From Mageeibacillus sp. UBA6976 (GTDB taxonomy: Bacteria > Bacillota > Clostridia > Saccharofermentanales > Saccharofermentanaceae), in the NCBI GenBank assembly GCA_002450155.1, contig DJYO01000003.1, positions 1 to 63,232 on the forward strand: a stretch of DNA of 63,232 nt, written 5' to 3'. Under the pieces are notes generated by a model. The model had not been told where the DNA came from. It worked only from the letters and a program-made list of their open reading frames with translations, and did not search any database. A program made the translations under genes and the position numbers. Of this stretch, positions 53,898 to 61,674 are shown one piece after another; the stretch's first letter is position 1, and each line of letters opens with the position of its first letter.

Positions 53898-55430
53898 TCA
53901 CACCTCACCGTCTAAGATCCGGAGGATATCCCTCACTGCAGTATCAGTAAACTCCTCGTAGTCGTCAAATCTATCGTAACTGAGCTTATAGTCGCTCCAG
54001 GCTTCGTACTTATCCTTGCGGCTGGCAAACAATGCTTCGACGCCATGCTTTATGGATACCGGTCTGTTGTGATCAGACAGGCAGGATAAGGGACGCTCTA
54101 TGTAGAACACATTTGAATTGCATCTGACATAGAATTCATTCTCTTCTCTCGTAACGATTCCGCCGCCGCAGGATATTACCAGTCCGCTCTCGGGCAACAC
54201 AGCAGCCGCCACCTGCGTCTCATTATCTCTGAATGAATCCTCGCCTAAAGACTCGATCGCTTCTGCCGATGTCATGCCGAATCTGTCTTTGTAGGCATAA
54301 TCCAGATCCACCATTGTCCTGCCGGTTATCTTGGCGATCTTTTTTGCAAGGGTAGTCTTGCCTGATCCCGGCATGCCGATAAGGGTTATGTTTCTCATCC
54401 GGTATTCAAGTTTCCTTAAGGTATCCTCGATGGCATTTATCCGGCCCTGGGGAATAGCTTCGGCATCTTCCTTCTTTCCTCTGAAGAGGAGGGATGCCTT
54501 GTAGGCTTGAGCTACCAGCATGGCGAGCCCGCTGCAGGCCTTAAGCCCCAGCTTCTTAGCATCAGCGATAAACCTGGTCCTCCCCGGGTTATATACAAGA
54601 TCTATGCAGGCTTCCAGCCTTTGGAACCTGCTAAGATCAAGCAGGCTGCTGTCTACTTCAGGATATGTTCCGACAGGCGTGCAGTTTACGATGACATTGG
54701 TGTCAGCGGCCTTATCGTAACAGTTAGAATAGTCAATATCGCCTGTTCTGCTGCAACTTAGGATATCCGCTGCTCCGAGCTGCCTCAGAGCATAGATTAT
54801 AGATGCAGATGCTCCGCCGGTACCAAGTACCAGGATATTCTTGCCTGAGACCTCAATGCCACTCCTTAAGACCATATAGATAAAACCGTAACAGTCTGTG
54901 TTATAGCCGTAAGTCTTGCCGTCTTCTCCAAACACGACAGTATTAACGCTGCCTGTTTCCCTGGCTGCTTCATCTAAGACATCACTTCTTGAGGCAGCAT
55001 CCTTTTTGTAAGGGATAGTTACATTAAAGCCCTTGAATACACCGCTGGAATAAAGCTTATCCAGATCTTCTTCAGGAAGTTCGATAACATCATAGCTGTA
55101 ATCCGGGCATAGGATATTGTGGATAACAGGAGAATAGGTATGGGGCAGGCTCTTGCCTAATACGCCGAAAGCAGGCTTGGACTGATGCTTCTTGGACAGG
55201 TTCATTATCTGGAGATAGAGTTCTTCGACATAGGGTTTACTCTCATAATCAGCGTATCTGCAAAGCTTAGAGATCTTCTCAACCTCTCTTGCAGGATCGT
55301 ACACCTCCTTGCCTGTAAGCCTCTTGGCATTACCGATCTTGCGGCTTATGGCGATCCTCTCATTAAACAGATCGATGATCTGCCTGTCTACCGTATCTAT
55401 CTGTTTTCTTAATTCGTCCAGGTCAGCCAT
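53898..55430 (-). CDS. Trifunctional chorismate mutase - shikimate dehydrogenase - shikimate kinase
   Basis: A 510-residue three-domain fusion. Residues 1-83: AroQ-class chorismate mutase helices (LRKQIDTVDRQIIDLFNERI; DPAREVE at 45-51). Residues 86-325: AroE, with GKSLPHTYSPVIHN near 92, the catalytic Lys142 in NVTIPYKKDA, NTDCYGF at 177-183 and NADP loop GTGGASAS at 203-210. Residues 345-510: AroK, with Walker A GMPGSGKTT at 352-360, CGGGIV at 421-426 and the DHNRPVS lid. It covers steps 4 and 5 of the shikimate pathway plus the chorismate-to-prephenate step. It overlaps the aroC end by eight bases. All key residues seem present, so all three activities are expected. Confidence 0.93.
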   Translation of the reverse strand: MADLDELRKQIDTVDRQIIDLFNERIAISRKIGNAKRLTGKEVYDPAREVEKISKLCRYADYESKPYVEELYLQIMNLSKKHQSKPAFGVLGKSLPHTYSPVIHNILCPDYSYDVIELPEEDLDKLYSSGVFKGFNVTIPYKKDAASRSDVLDEAARETGSVNTVVFGEDGKTYGYNTDCYGFIYMVLRSGIEVSGKNILVLGTGGASASIIYALRQLGAADILSCSRTGDIDYSNCYDKAADTNVIVNCTPVGTYPEVDSSLLDLSRFQRLEACIDLVYNPGRTRFIADAKKLGLKACSGLAMLVAQAYKASLLFRGKKEDAEAIPQGRINAIEDTLRKLEYRMRNITLIGMPGSGKTTLAKKIAKITGRTMVDLDYAYKDRFGMTSAEAIESLGEDSFRDNETQVAAAVLPESGLVISCGGGIVTREENEFYVRCNSNVFYIERPLSCLSDHNRPVSIKHGVEALFASRKDKYEAWSDYKLSYDRFDDYEEFTDTAVRDILRILDGEV

Positions 55431-56529
55431 GGCTTAATCCTCCCTTTGACAGGATCATATCATAGATGGCTATCGCAGCGGCAGCTTCTACTACCGGGAC
55501 TGCCCTCGGCACTATGCAGGGGTCATGCCTGCCCTCTATTGTTATAGTCGTATTCTTTCTCTCTTTGAGATCTACAGTATTCTGTTCCTTGGCTATTGAG
55601 GGGGTGGGCTTCATTGCGCAGCTGAATACCACAGGCGCTGCATCTCCAACACTTATGCCTCCTAATATGCCGCCGCTGTGATTGGTCTTAAGCCTGACCT
55701 TGCCTTCGCTGTCAAATTCAAACTGGTCGTTATTAAGCGATCCGGTAAGATATGACCCTTCAAACCCGTTGCCGAACTCAATACCCTTGCAGGCAGGAAT
55801 TGCAAAGATAAGGCTTGAGATCTTGCCCTCAATTCCTCCGAACAAAGGGCCGCCCAGACCTTCCGGAAGTCCGTAGATCACACACTCGATCACTCCTCCT
55901 ACAGAGTCGCCGCACTCTCTGGCCCCGGCTATCTTATCCTTCATAGAGGCTGCCTTGCTGTCAGATACGGCAGGAAAATCCTTGTATTGAACCTTGGATA
56001 AGGCGTCCCGGTATTCGCCGGAGTTCACCCCGTGATCCATGTAGTTATCGTCACTAATATCTGCAATACTCTTGATATGCGCATATATACTGATGCCCAT
56101 TTTGCCAAGCTCCGTAAGGCAGACTGCACCCGCCATGCAAAGAGGTGCCGTCATCCTGCCAGAGAATATGCCGCCGCCTGATTCGCTCGCCTTATCGCCG
56201 TAGATCATAGGCGCGGTGTAATCCGCATGGGAGGGACGCGGTCTGTTCATTATCGACGCGTAGTCCTTGGGCTTGGTATTGGTATTTACGATATATGCGC
56301 GCAGGATCTCACCATCCTGCTCGAAAACGGGAGTATCCGGCTCTTTCCTGGGTGTAGACCAGGCATTCCTTCCGGGAGCTCTGCGTTCCATGAATCCGGA
56401 TGTATATTCCATATCAGGAACAACGCCCGAGGGCAAGCCCTCAATATCCACGCCTATCCTCTCGCTGTGGGACTCACCGTAGATCCGGAGCTTTAAAACA
56501 TCGCCCTTATAAATACTCTCCATGCTCAT
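55423..56529 (-). CDS. aroC: Chorismate synthase
   Basis: A 368-residue FMN-dependent enzyme making chorismate from EPSP. Typical motifs: LRIYGESHSERIG, MERRAPGRNAWSTPRKE, RPSHADYTA, SGGGIFSGRMTA and ILGGISVGDAAPVV. I use the ATG at 56529, which shares a base with the aroA stop (TAATG) and has GGGAGA upstream; an ATG at 56523 is an alternative. A frame reaching 56586 would run into aroA. Confidence 0.95.
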   Translation of the reverse strand: MSMESIYKGDVLKLRIYGESHSERIGVDIEGLPSGVVPDMEYTSGFMERRAPGRNAWSTPRKEPDTPVFEQDGEILRAYIVNTNTKPKDYASIMNRPRPSHADYTAPMIYGDKASESGGGIFSGRMTAPLCMAGAVCLTELGKMGISIYAHIKSIADISDDNYMDHGVNSGEYRDALSKVQYKDFPAVSDSKAASMKDKIAGARECGDSVGGVIECVIYGLPEGLGGPLFGGIEGKISSLIFAIPACKGIEFGNGFEGSYLTGSLNNDQFEFDSEGKVRLKTNHSGGILGGISVGDAAPVVFSCAMKPTPSIAKEQNTVDLKERKNTTITIEGRHDPCIVPRAVPVVEAAAAIAIYDMILSKGGLSHG

Positions 56530-57731
56530 TATGTCATCTCCCTTGTAACTATCTCCAGAAGCTGGGGGAAGGATTTGCTCACACATTCTATATTATCTAT
56601 ATCCACAGGATTTCCAAGTCTTACTGCAATAAGGACAGCTGTCATTGCCATCCTGTGGTCAGCATAGGATGAAAGATGCAGTGTATCCCCTTCTATAACA
56701 GAAGATGCGTATCTATATACAGTTAAGCTGTCTTCGGTCTCTTCGGTCTTAACGCCTATGGCATCAAGCTGCTCTCTTATGGCTCTTACTCTGTCGCATT
56801 CCTTGATCCTGAGCCTCGCTATCCCTGTAAAGGTCACCTTGTCAAAAAAGAAAGGTGCAGTCACAGCCATATAAGGCACTATGTCCGGGATATCATCAGA
56901 GGCAAATACAGCATTCTTCTCCCCGCCGGATATCTTCTCCAGGAATTTCAGGATAGCCTTATCCCCCTGTTTTGAATCCATATTAAGTCCGGTGATGTTG
57001 ATATTCCCCCTGGGGGCCATCTTGCGGAGACAGTAGAGGAATGCGCCGTTGCTCCAGTCGCCTTCCACCTTGAATTCTTCCTTAGGACAGGTCTTATATC
57101 CGCCGCCTGCGATCTCATATATGCCGGCATCTGCTCTTACCTCTGCCTTATATTTGGCAAGAACATCCAGGGTAAGATCTATGTAGTGAACCGACTTCAT
57201 CTCCCCTGTGACCTTTATGACGCTGTCTTCGTCAAATGACGGGAGTGCCATCAGAAGTCCTGATATATATTGCGAAGATACGCTGCCGTCTATTACATAC
57301 TCGCCGGGGGTCATATGACCTGTGACGATTATCCTCCGGTTTATATCATCTTTTGAGATAGATATTCCGTGGGGCCTTAAGGCATCTTCAAGCTCTCCTA
57401 AAGGTCTGTCAAACAGCCTGCCCCGGGTCTCGAAGATAAGCCTCATCTCCCTGCCTCTAAGAAGAACAGCAGCTGCTACGGGGATCATGAACCTTAATGT
57501 CGATCCGCTCTCAGAGCAGGGCAGGATAACTTCCTCCCTGTCCCCTGCATCATGTATCGCCTTAAGACAGGACTTGGTTGCAATAACGTCGTCATTATCT
57601 CCCGGCAGCAATTCCAGATGATCATAGTCCTTGCACAGGAATCTTACGATAAGCTCCCTGTGGTAGATCGATTTAGAGGGCGGAGCCTCCAGATCAAGAT
57701 CAAATGTCTTGTTCTTGCATTTTAAGATCAT
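56529..57731 (-). CDS. aroA: 5-Enolpyruvylshikimate-3-phosphate synthase
   Basis: A 400-residue EPSP synthase. Key segments: APPSKSIYHRELIV, ESGSTLRFMIPVAA (family LxxxGNAGT/SGSTxR region), DGSVSSQYISGLLMALP, VEGDWSNGAFL, and late RIKECDRVRAI and SSYADHRMAM. It joins shikimate-3-phosphate with PEP. The Ser-Gly-Ser-Thr form of the PEP loop marks a class often less sensitive to glyphosate; that is a family-based inference. Confidence 0.94.
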   Translation of the reverse strand: MILKCKNKTFDLDLEAPPSKSIYHRELIVRFLCKDYDHLELLPGDNDDVIATKSCLKAIHDAGDREEVILPCSESGSTLRFMIPVAAAVLLRGREMRLIFETRGRLFDRPLGELEDALRPHGISISKDDINRRIIVTGHMTPGEYVIDGSVSSQYISGLLMALPSFDEDSVIKVTGEMKSVHYIDLTLDVLAKYKAEVRADAGIYEIAGGGYKTCPKEEFKVEGDWSNGAFLYCLRKMAPRGNINITGLNMDSKQGDKAILKFLEKISGGEKNAVFASDDIPDIVPYMAVTAPFFFDKVTFTGIARLRIKECDRVRAIREQLDAIGVKTEETEDSLTVYRYASSVIEGDTLHLSSYADHRMAMTAVLIAVRLGNPVDIDNIECVSKSFPQLLEIVTREMT

Positions 57732-57734
57732 GCC

Positions 57735-58808
57735 TTATTTCCTCTTAAGAAACTGCAGGAATTCATCTGCGGTCATCTTACAGATCTCAGATCTGCCTAT
57801 ATCAGTTACAAGTATAACCGATATGGTATCACCGCGCTTCTTCTTATCGTTAAGAACGCCTTCTCTTGCTTCTTCAGGGGTAATATCATCTTCTGAAGGC
57901 AGGCCGTATGCTTCGATAAGAGATATCATCTTATCTGCTTTATCTTTATCCAGCTTGCCGGAAAGAACGCTGGCCCTGATAATGATGCCCATCCCCTTTG
58001 CGACGCAAACGCCGTGGGCGAGAGTAAAATTGCTGTCTCTTTCGATAACGTGACCTACAGTATGGCCAAAATTAAGTGTCTGCCTTAAGCCGTTATCGTT
58101 CTCATCCTCCCCGATCACATAGGCCTTGTCATAAGCGCACCTTGCGATAATATCTTCTATGAGATCAAGGTTCTTTCTTATATCAGCCTTATCCTCGGCA
58201 CCGGAGAGGATCTCATAAAGTTCTGTATCCATTATGTAGGCATATTTTAAGACCTCGCCCATACCCTCGGTAAAGACGCTGTCCGGAAGAGTATCAAGGC
58301 AGGAGGTATCCTCGATAACTATAGAAGGCTGGTGGAATGCTCCCACCTGATTCTTACCCTGAGGCAGGTCTATCCCGGTCTTGCCTCCGATGCAGGCATC
58401 TACCATGGCAAGAAGAGATGTGGGGACCTGAATTACCTTGATCCCGCGGAGGAAGGTTGCTGCTGCAAACCCTGCCATGTCTCCGGTGACTCCGCCGCCA
58501 AGAGCAAGGACTATATCTGTCCTTGTAAAACCGTTTGAAGCCATGACGCCCCACATACCGGATATGGAAGCGATATTCTTGCTCTGCTCACCGGCCTCGA
58601 ATACATATTCAAAAACAGCAAAGCCTTCGCCCGTAAGCGAAGACTTTACCCTATCCATATATAGAGGAGCAACATTGCTCTCACTGACAATAAGCACTTT
58701 CTGGGCTTTAGGACAGACCTGCTTAGTAAGTCGGCCTGTCTCATCCAGGATGCCTTTTCCTATAACAACATCGTAATTGCTGCTGCAATTAACAGTTACT
58801 CTTCGCAT
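57735..58808 (-). CDS. aroB: 3-Dehydroquinate synthase
   Basis: A 357-residue NAD- and metal-dependent enzyme converting DAHP to 3-dehydroquinate: LALGGGVTGDMAGFAAATFLRG, QVPTSLLAMVDACIGGKTGI, and metal ligands in TLNFGHTVGHVIE. The start lies 13 bases inside the end of tyrA, and the stop is three bases before aroA, a tightly coupled operon. Confidence 0.95.
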   Translation of the reverse strand: MRRVTVNCSSNYDVVIGKGILDETGRLTKQVCPKAQKVLIVSESNVAPLYMDRVKSSLTGEGFAVFEYVFEAGEQSKNIASISGMWGVMASNGFTRTDIVLALGGGVTGDMAGFAAATFLRGIKVIQVPTSLLAMVDACIGGKTGIDLPQGKNQVGAFHQPSIVIEDTSCLDTLPDSVFTEGMGEVLKYAYIMDTELYEILSGAEDKADIRKNLDLIEDIIARCAYDKAYVIGEDENDNGLRQTLNFGHTVGHVIERDSNFTLAHGVCVAKGMGIIIRASVLSGKLDKDKADKMISLIEAYGLPSEDDITPEEAREGVLNDKKKRGDTISVILVTDIGRSEICKMTADEFLQFLKRK

Positions 58809-59665
58809 CTGTCAGATTCCTCCTTCATTCTGACGCCTTCTTCCAGGAGTTTATGCAGAGTCTCGGCATCCCCCTGCTTAAGGGCATCTGACATCTTTGT
58901 AAGCTCAGAAGTAAGACTGTCGATCTCTCTTGTGAGATTATCCCTGTTTGCGAGGAAGAGCTCGGTCCACATATCGGGATTGAGTCTTGCGACTCTGGTA
59001 AGGTCCCTGAAAGAGCCACCTGCAAAGCCGTGACAACCTATGGATGTGGGACTCTTTATGTAGCAGTTGGATACCACGTGTGCCATCTGTGAAGTGTAGG
59101 CGATCCTGGCATCGTGGTCTTCAGGAGTGGTTACTACGAACCTGCCGAACATTCCGGGCTCGAACATGGTCTTGAGCCTGCCAAGTTCAGTCTCAGTGAC
59201 AGCAGGATCTTTTGCAGGGTCAGGCACCAGGATCAGGGACGCTCCCTTAAACATATCAGCCCTTGAGTAGTCGTAACCTGAGTATTCTACCCCCGCCATG
59301 GGGTGAGCTCCGATAAAGGTGTACTTAGCGCTCTGCCTTGCAAGGGCAAAACCCACGGAGCAGATGAGACGCTTGGTGCCGCAGCAATCGGTAACGATGG
59401 CCCCGGGCTTTATGAAGCTCTCCTTTTCGCGCAGAAAAGAAGCCGCCTTCTCAGGGTATAAAGACAGGATTATCAGGTCGCATTCACCTATGGATACATC
59501 TGTCAGCTCACCATGGATCACGCCCTCGCTGATGGCTCTTTGTACAGTCTTTTGTGTTCTGTTACAGGCCAGAACGCGGACATTCGAAGCATTGGTTGTA
59601 AATGCTTTTGCAAAAGATGCTCCTATAAGACCAAGTCCGACGATGCCTACTGTAAATCTATTCAT
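58796..59665 (-). CDS. tyrA: Prephenate dehydrogenase
   Basis: A 289-residue enzyme producing 4-hydroxyphenylpyruvate for tyrosine: VGIVGLGLIGASFAKAF dinucleotide start, the conserved FIGAHPMAGVEYSG with the catalytic His, and TTPEDHDARIAYTSQMAHVVSN. It lacks a fused chorismate mutase and an ACT domain; the mutase sits in the trifunctional protein downstream. Its presence as second gene gives the operon a tyrosine bias matching the Tyr-rich leader peptide. Confidence 0.94.
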   Translation of the reverse strand: MNRFTVGIVGLGLIGASFAKAFTTNASNVRVLACNRTQKTVQRAISEGVIHGELTDVSIGECDLIILSLYPEKAASFLREKESFIKPGAIVTDCCGTKRLICSVGFALARQSAKYTFIGAHPMAGVEYSGYDYSRADMFKGASLILVPDPAKDPAVTETELGRLKTMFEPGMFGRFVVTTPEDHDARIAYTSQMAHVVSNCYIKSPTSIGCHGFAGGSFRDLTRVARLNPDMWTELFLANRDNLTREIDSLTSELTKMSDALKQGDAETLHKLLEEGVRMKEESDRCEE

Positions 59666-59666
59666 A

Positions 59667-60665
59667 TCAGAGAATGCTGCGTACCTTATTTATCTTCTGC
59701 ATTACGCCGTCAAACATATCCGGTGTAAGGCTCTGAGCGCCGTCTGAGAGCGCCTTGCTGGGGTTGGGATGTACCTCGATCTCAAGTGCGTCGGCACCTG
59801 CCGCAACTGCTGCCATGGCAACAGGCTCGATGAGTGAACGTCTGCCTGTGGCATGTGACGGATCGCCTACTACAGGAAGGTGTGTGAGCTCGTGGAGCAT
59901 GGGGATCGCGGATACATCGAAAGTATTTCTTGTATATGTCTCGTATGTTCTGATGCCTCTCTCACAGAGCATGACCTTCTCATTGCCTTCGCTCATGATG
60001 TACTCGGCGCTCATGAGGAGCTCCTTCATGGTTGCAGAAAGGCCTCTCTTGAGCAGGATCGGCTTATCGCACTTGCCTAAAGCCTTGAGGAGCTCGAAGT
60101 TCTGCATGTTACGGGCACCTACCTGGATAACATCGACGTCTTTAAATAAGGGAAGATGCTCAGCGTCCATGATCTCTGTTACGATGGGAAGACCTGTTGC
60201 AGCCTTGGCTTCCAGGAGGAGCTCAATACCCTTCTCCTTAAGGCCCTGGAAGTCATAAGGCGATGTTCTGGGCTTGAAGGCACCACCACGCAGGAGAGTT
60301 GCACCTGCATCCTTAACGCGCTTAGCTGTCTCGATTATCTGCTCCCTCGACTCTACTGAGCAGGGACCTGCCATTACTGCGAAGTTGCCGCCTCCGATAA
60401 GGACGCCGCCACAGTCAACAACAGTATCTTCGGGATGGAACTTTCTGTTTGCCTTCTTGAAGGGCTCAGATACTCTTGTTACCTGCTCGACGATATCGAG
60501 GCTCTGGAGCATATCGATGTCGATCTTGGTTGTGTCACCGATAAGTCCAAGGACTGTACAGTAATCACCCTCCGACTCATGTACCTTGATGCCCTGGCCT
60601 TCGAACCAGCTGACAAGGTTTCCAATCTGTTCCTTAGTTGCTGTGTGCTTCAAAACTGCGATCAT
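59667..60665 (-). CDS. aroF: DAHP synthase, type I beta with N-terminal regulatory domain
   Basis: A 332-residue enzyme condensing PEP and erythrose-4-phosphate, the first shikimate step. Residues 1-66 form the ferredoxin-like regulatory domain seen in Thermotoga-type enzymes, known to mediate Tyr/Phe feedback. The barrel has VMAGPCSVES with the metal Cys, LLRGGAFKPRTSPYDFQG, LKRGLSATMKE and VVGDPSHATGRR. AAGGAG lies nine bases before the ATG. First structural gene after the attenuator. Confidence 0.95.
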   Translation of the reverse strand: MIAVLKHTATKEQIGNLVSWFEGQGIKVHESEGDYCTVLGLIGDTTKIDIDMLQSLDIVEQVTRVSEPFKKANRKFHPEDTVVDCGGVLIGGGNFAVMAGPCSVESREQIIETAKRVKDAGATLLRGGAFKPRTSPYDFQGLKEKGIELLLEAKAATGLPIVTEIMDAEHLPLFKDVDVIQVGARNMQNFELLKALGKCDKPILLKRGLSATMKELLMSAEYIMSEGNEKVMLCERGIRTYETYTRNTFDVSAIPMLHELTHLPVVGDPSHATGRRSLIEPVAMAAVAAGADALEIEVHPNPSKALSDGAQSLTPDMFDGVMQKINKVRSIL

Positions 60666-60712
60666 AATCTTATTCTCCTTTGCTATACATCGCTTTGCTT
60701 GGCTTTAAACCG

Positions 60713-60747
60713 AAAACGCCGCACGGCTGTGGTCCGTGCGGCGTCTT
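60713..60747 (-). terminator. Attenuator terminator of the aro operon
   Basis: On the minus strand ACGCCGCACGG (60744-60734) pairs perfectly with CCGTGCGGCGT (60726-60716) around ACCACAG, extendable by AAG/TTT, then TTTTCGGTTT. It lies between the leader peptide and aroF. The segment CGCACGGACCAC (60740-60729) can instead pair with GTGGTTTGTGCG at 60799-60788, all 12 positions including two G-U, which would prevent terminator formation. Confidence 0.88.
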
Positions 60748-60784
60748 AATTCAAAATCAATCTGTTTCTTGTTTCCGATCTATC

Positions 60785-60862
60785 TCACGCACAAACCACT
60801 TTGGCAATCCTGCTAAAGTAAAAATAATAGTTAGTAGCATAATAATAAACCGCAGTCTTCAT
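60785..60862 (-). CDS. Tyr/Phe-rich attenuation leader peptide of the aro operon
   Basis: A 25-codon frame with a good site, GAGGAGAATCTTA-ATG. It begins MKTAV, then YYYATNYYFYF (residues 6-16: six Tyr, two Phe), and ends SRIAKVVCA before a UGA at 60787-60785. Eight aromatic codons in eleven is far above chance. The last codons (60799-60788) are the strand that can pair with the terminator. A ribosome stalled at the aromatic codons leaves that strand free, so the antiterminator forms and the aro genes are read. A ribosome reaching the stop covers it, so the terminator forms. This is the classic logic; experimental proof is absent. Confidence 0.88.
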   Translation of the reverse strand: MKTAVYYYATNYYFYFSRIAKVVCA

Positions 60863-60890
60863 TAAGATTCTCCTCTTAAAAACTGCGGTT
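60863..60890 (-). promoter_or_regulatory. Hairpin enclosing the leader-peptide ribosome binding site
   Basis: AACCGCAGT (60890-60882) is complementary to ACTGCGGTT starting at codon 2-3 of the leader (60857-60849). Inside it TTAAGA and TCTTAA form a second stem whose loop is GGAGAA, the ribosome binding site. The SD is thus presented in an apical loop, and leader translation may itself be controlled. Confidence 0.6.
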
Positions 60891-60919
60891 ATTAAATCAC
60901 AAAATCTTTTTGCATGCAA
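60891..60919 (-). promoter_or_regulatory. Promoter of the aro operon leader
   Basis: A -35-like TTGCAT (60919-60914) and a -10 TTTAAT (60896-60891) are 17 bases apart on the minus strand. The -35 is part of the palindrome TTGCATGCAA (60919-60910), possibly an operator. Confidence 0.6.
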
Positions 60920-60924
60920 TAGGT

Positions 60925-61446
60925 TTATGCAAAAATCTCAAGTCCTGTCTTCTGCTGGATAAGCTCGCTTACATTATCAGGCTCGATATTAAGAGCAATG
61001 GCGAACTCGTTGTTCATGCGGTTCTTTGCTTCATATAAGACTCTGTCGTCCTGGGCATTAAGATGTTTGCCCTCCTTGGAAAGGAGACTTGCATGAGTTA
61101 CGATGAGATTTATGAGGCCCAGGATCTCCTCTCTTGTACCGTTGGCGATAACGGAATTGAACTTCTCCTTGCGCTCATTGCGGTCATCTATCCAGGTTCC
61201 CAGAGTAATAGGAAGAGTATCTATGAGGGATATTGCCTCCTTCTTGGACATTACAGGGTGGATCCTGCTGACCTGGGCACTGTTCTCCTTAGGTACATAT
61301 ACCAAAGATGCCTGCTTAGCAAAAAGAGGCTTAAGGACATAATAAGTCTGAGGTTCTTCGTGGAAAAAACTGATATCCTTGATGTCTTCGACCTGACAAA
61401 CACCGGAACCGCCGTAAACGATATTATCTCCTATCTTTAGTTTCAT
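60925..61446 (-). CDS. carD: CarD family transcription regulator
   Basis: A 173-residue protein with an N-terminal RNA polymerase-interacting (Tudor-like) domain, KLKIGDNIVYGGSGVCQVEDI, and a helical C-terminal part. CarD/CdnL proteins bind the polymerase beta subunit and stabilise open promoters. I use the ATG at 61446 (GAGGTG eight bases before); the frame opens with a GTG three codons earlier. It ends only six bases before the aro promoter, so some read-through into aro is possible. Confidence 0.88.
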   Translation of the reverse strand: MKLKIGDNIVYGGSGVCQVEDIKDISFFHEEPQTYYVLKPLFAKQASLVYVPKENSAQVSRIHPVMSKKEAISLIDTLPITLGTWIDDRNERKEKFNSVIANGTREEILGLINLIVTHASLLSKEGKHLNAQDDRVLYEAKNRMNNEFAIALNIEPDNVSELIQQKTGLEIFA

Positions 61447-61674
61447 ACTGAGCACCTCGCAAAATAAATCTAAAAACTATTTGAAATATTGAACAATTGG
61501 TATATAATGACTGATTACATATTAGCACGGCAGGGCATAAAATGCCTGTTGGCAAATTATCAAAAAATCCGCCCTGCTGCCCATTTCTTGTGATAAAACT
61601 ACCAATCAAATGTCAAATTTCACTTAATTTGCGTTTTTTCTCAAATATTTGTGAATAAACTCTGTTGCTGTATG
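61447..61674. other. Gap between PPK2 and carD, regulatory sequence only
   Basis: No gene is seen. On the minus strand there are GGCAT-TTT-ATGCC and a GCAGGGC/GCCCTGC pair about 35 bases apart, and a TGC-TAATAT extended -10 about 70 bases before carD. A plus-strand stretch at 61579-61606 nearly repeats the promoter region at 45684-45710. Confidence 0.4.

Noticed and set aside
60666..60924. T-box riboswitch before aroF
   Set aside because: I see no T-box core sequence or specifier-loop layout; the Tyr-rich frame plus competing stems explain the region better.
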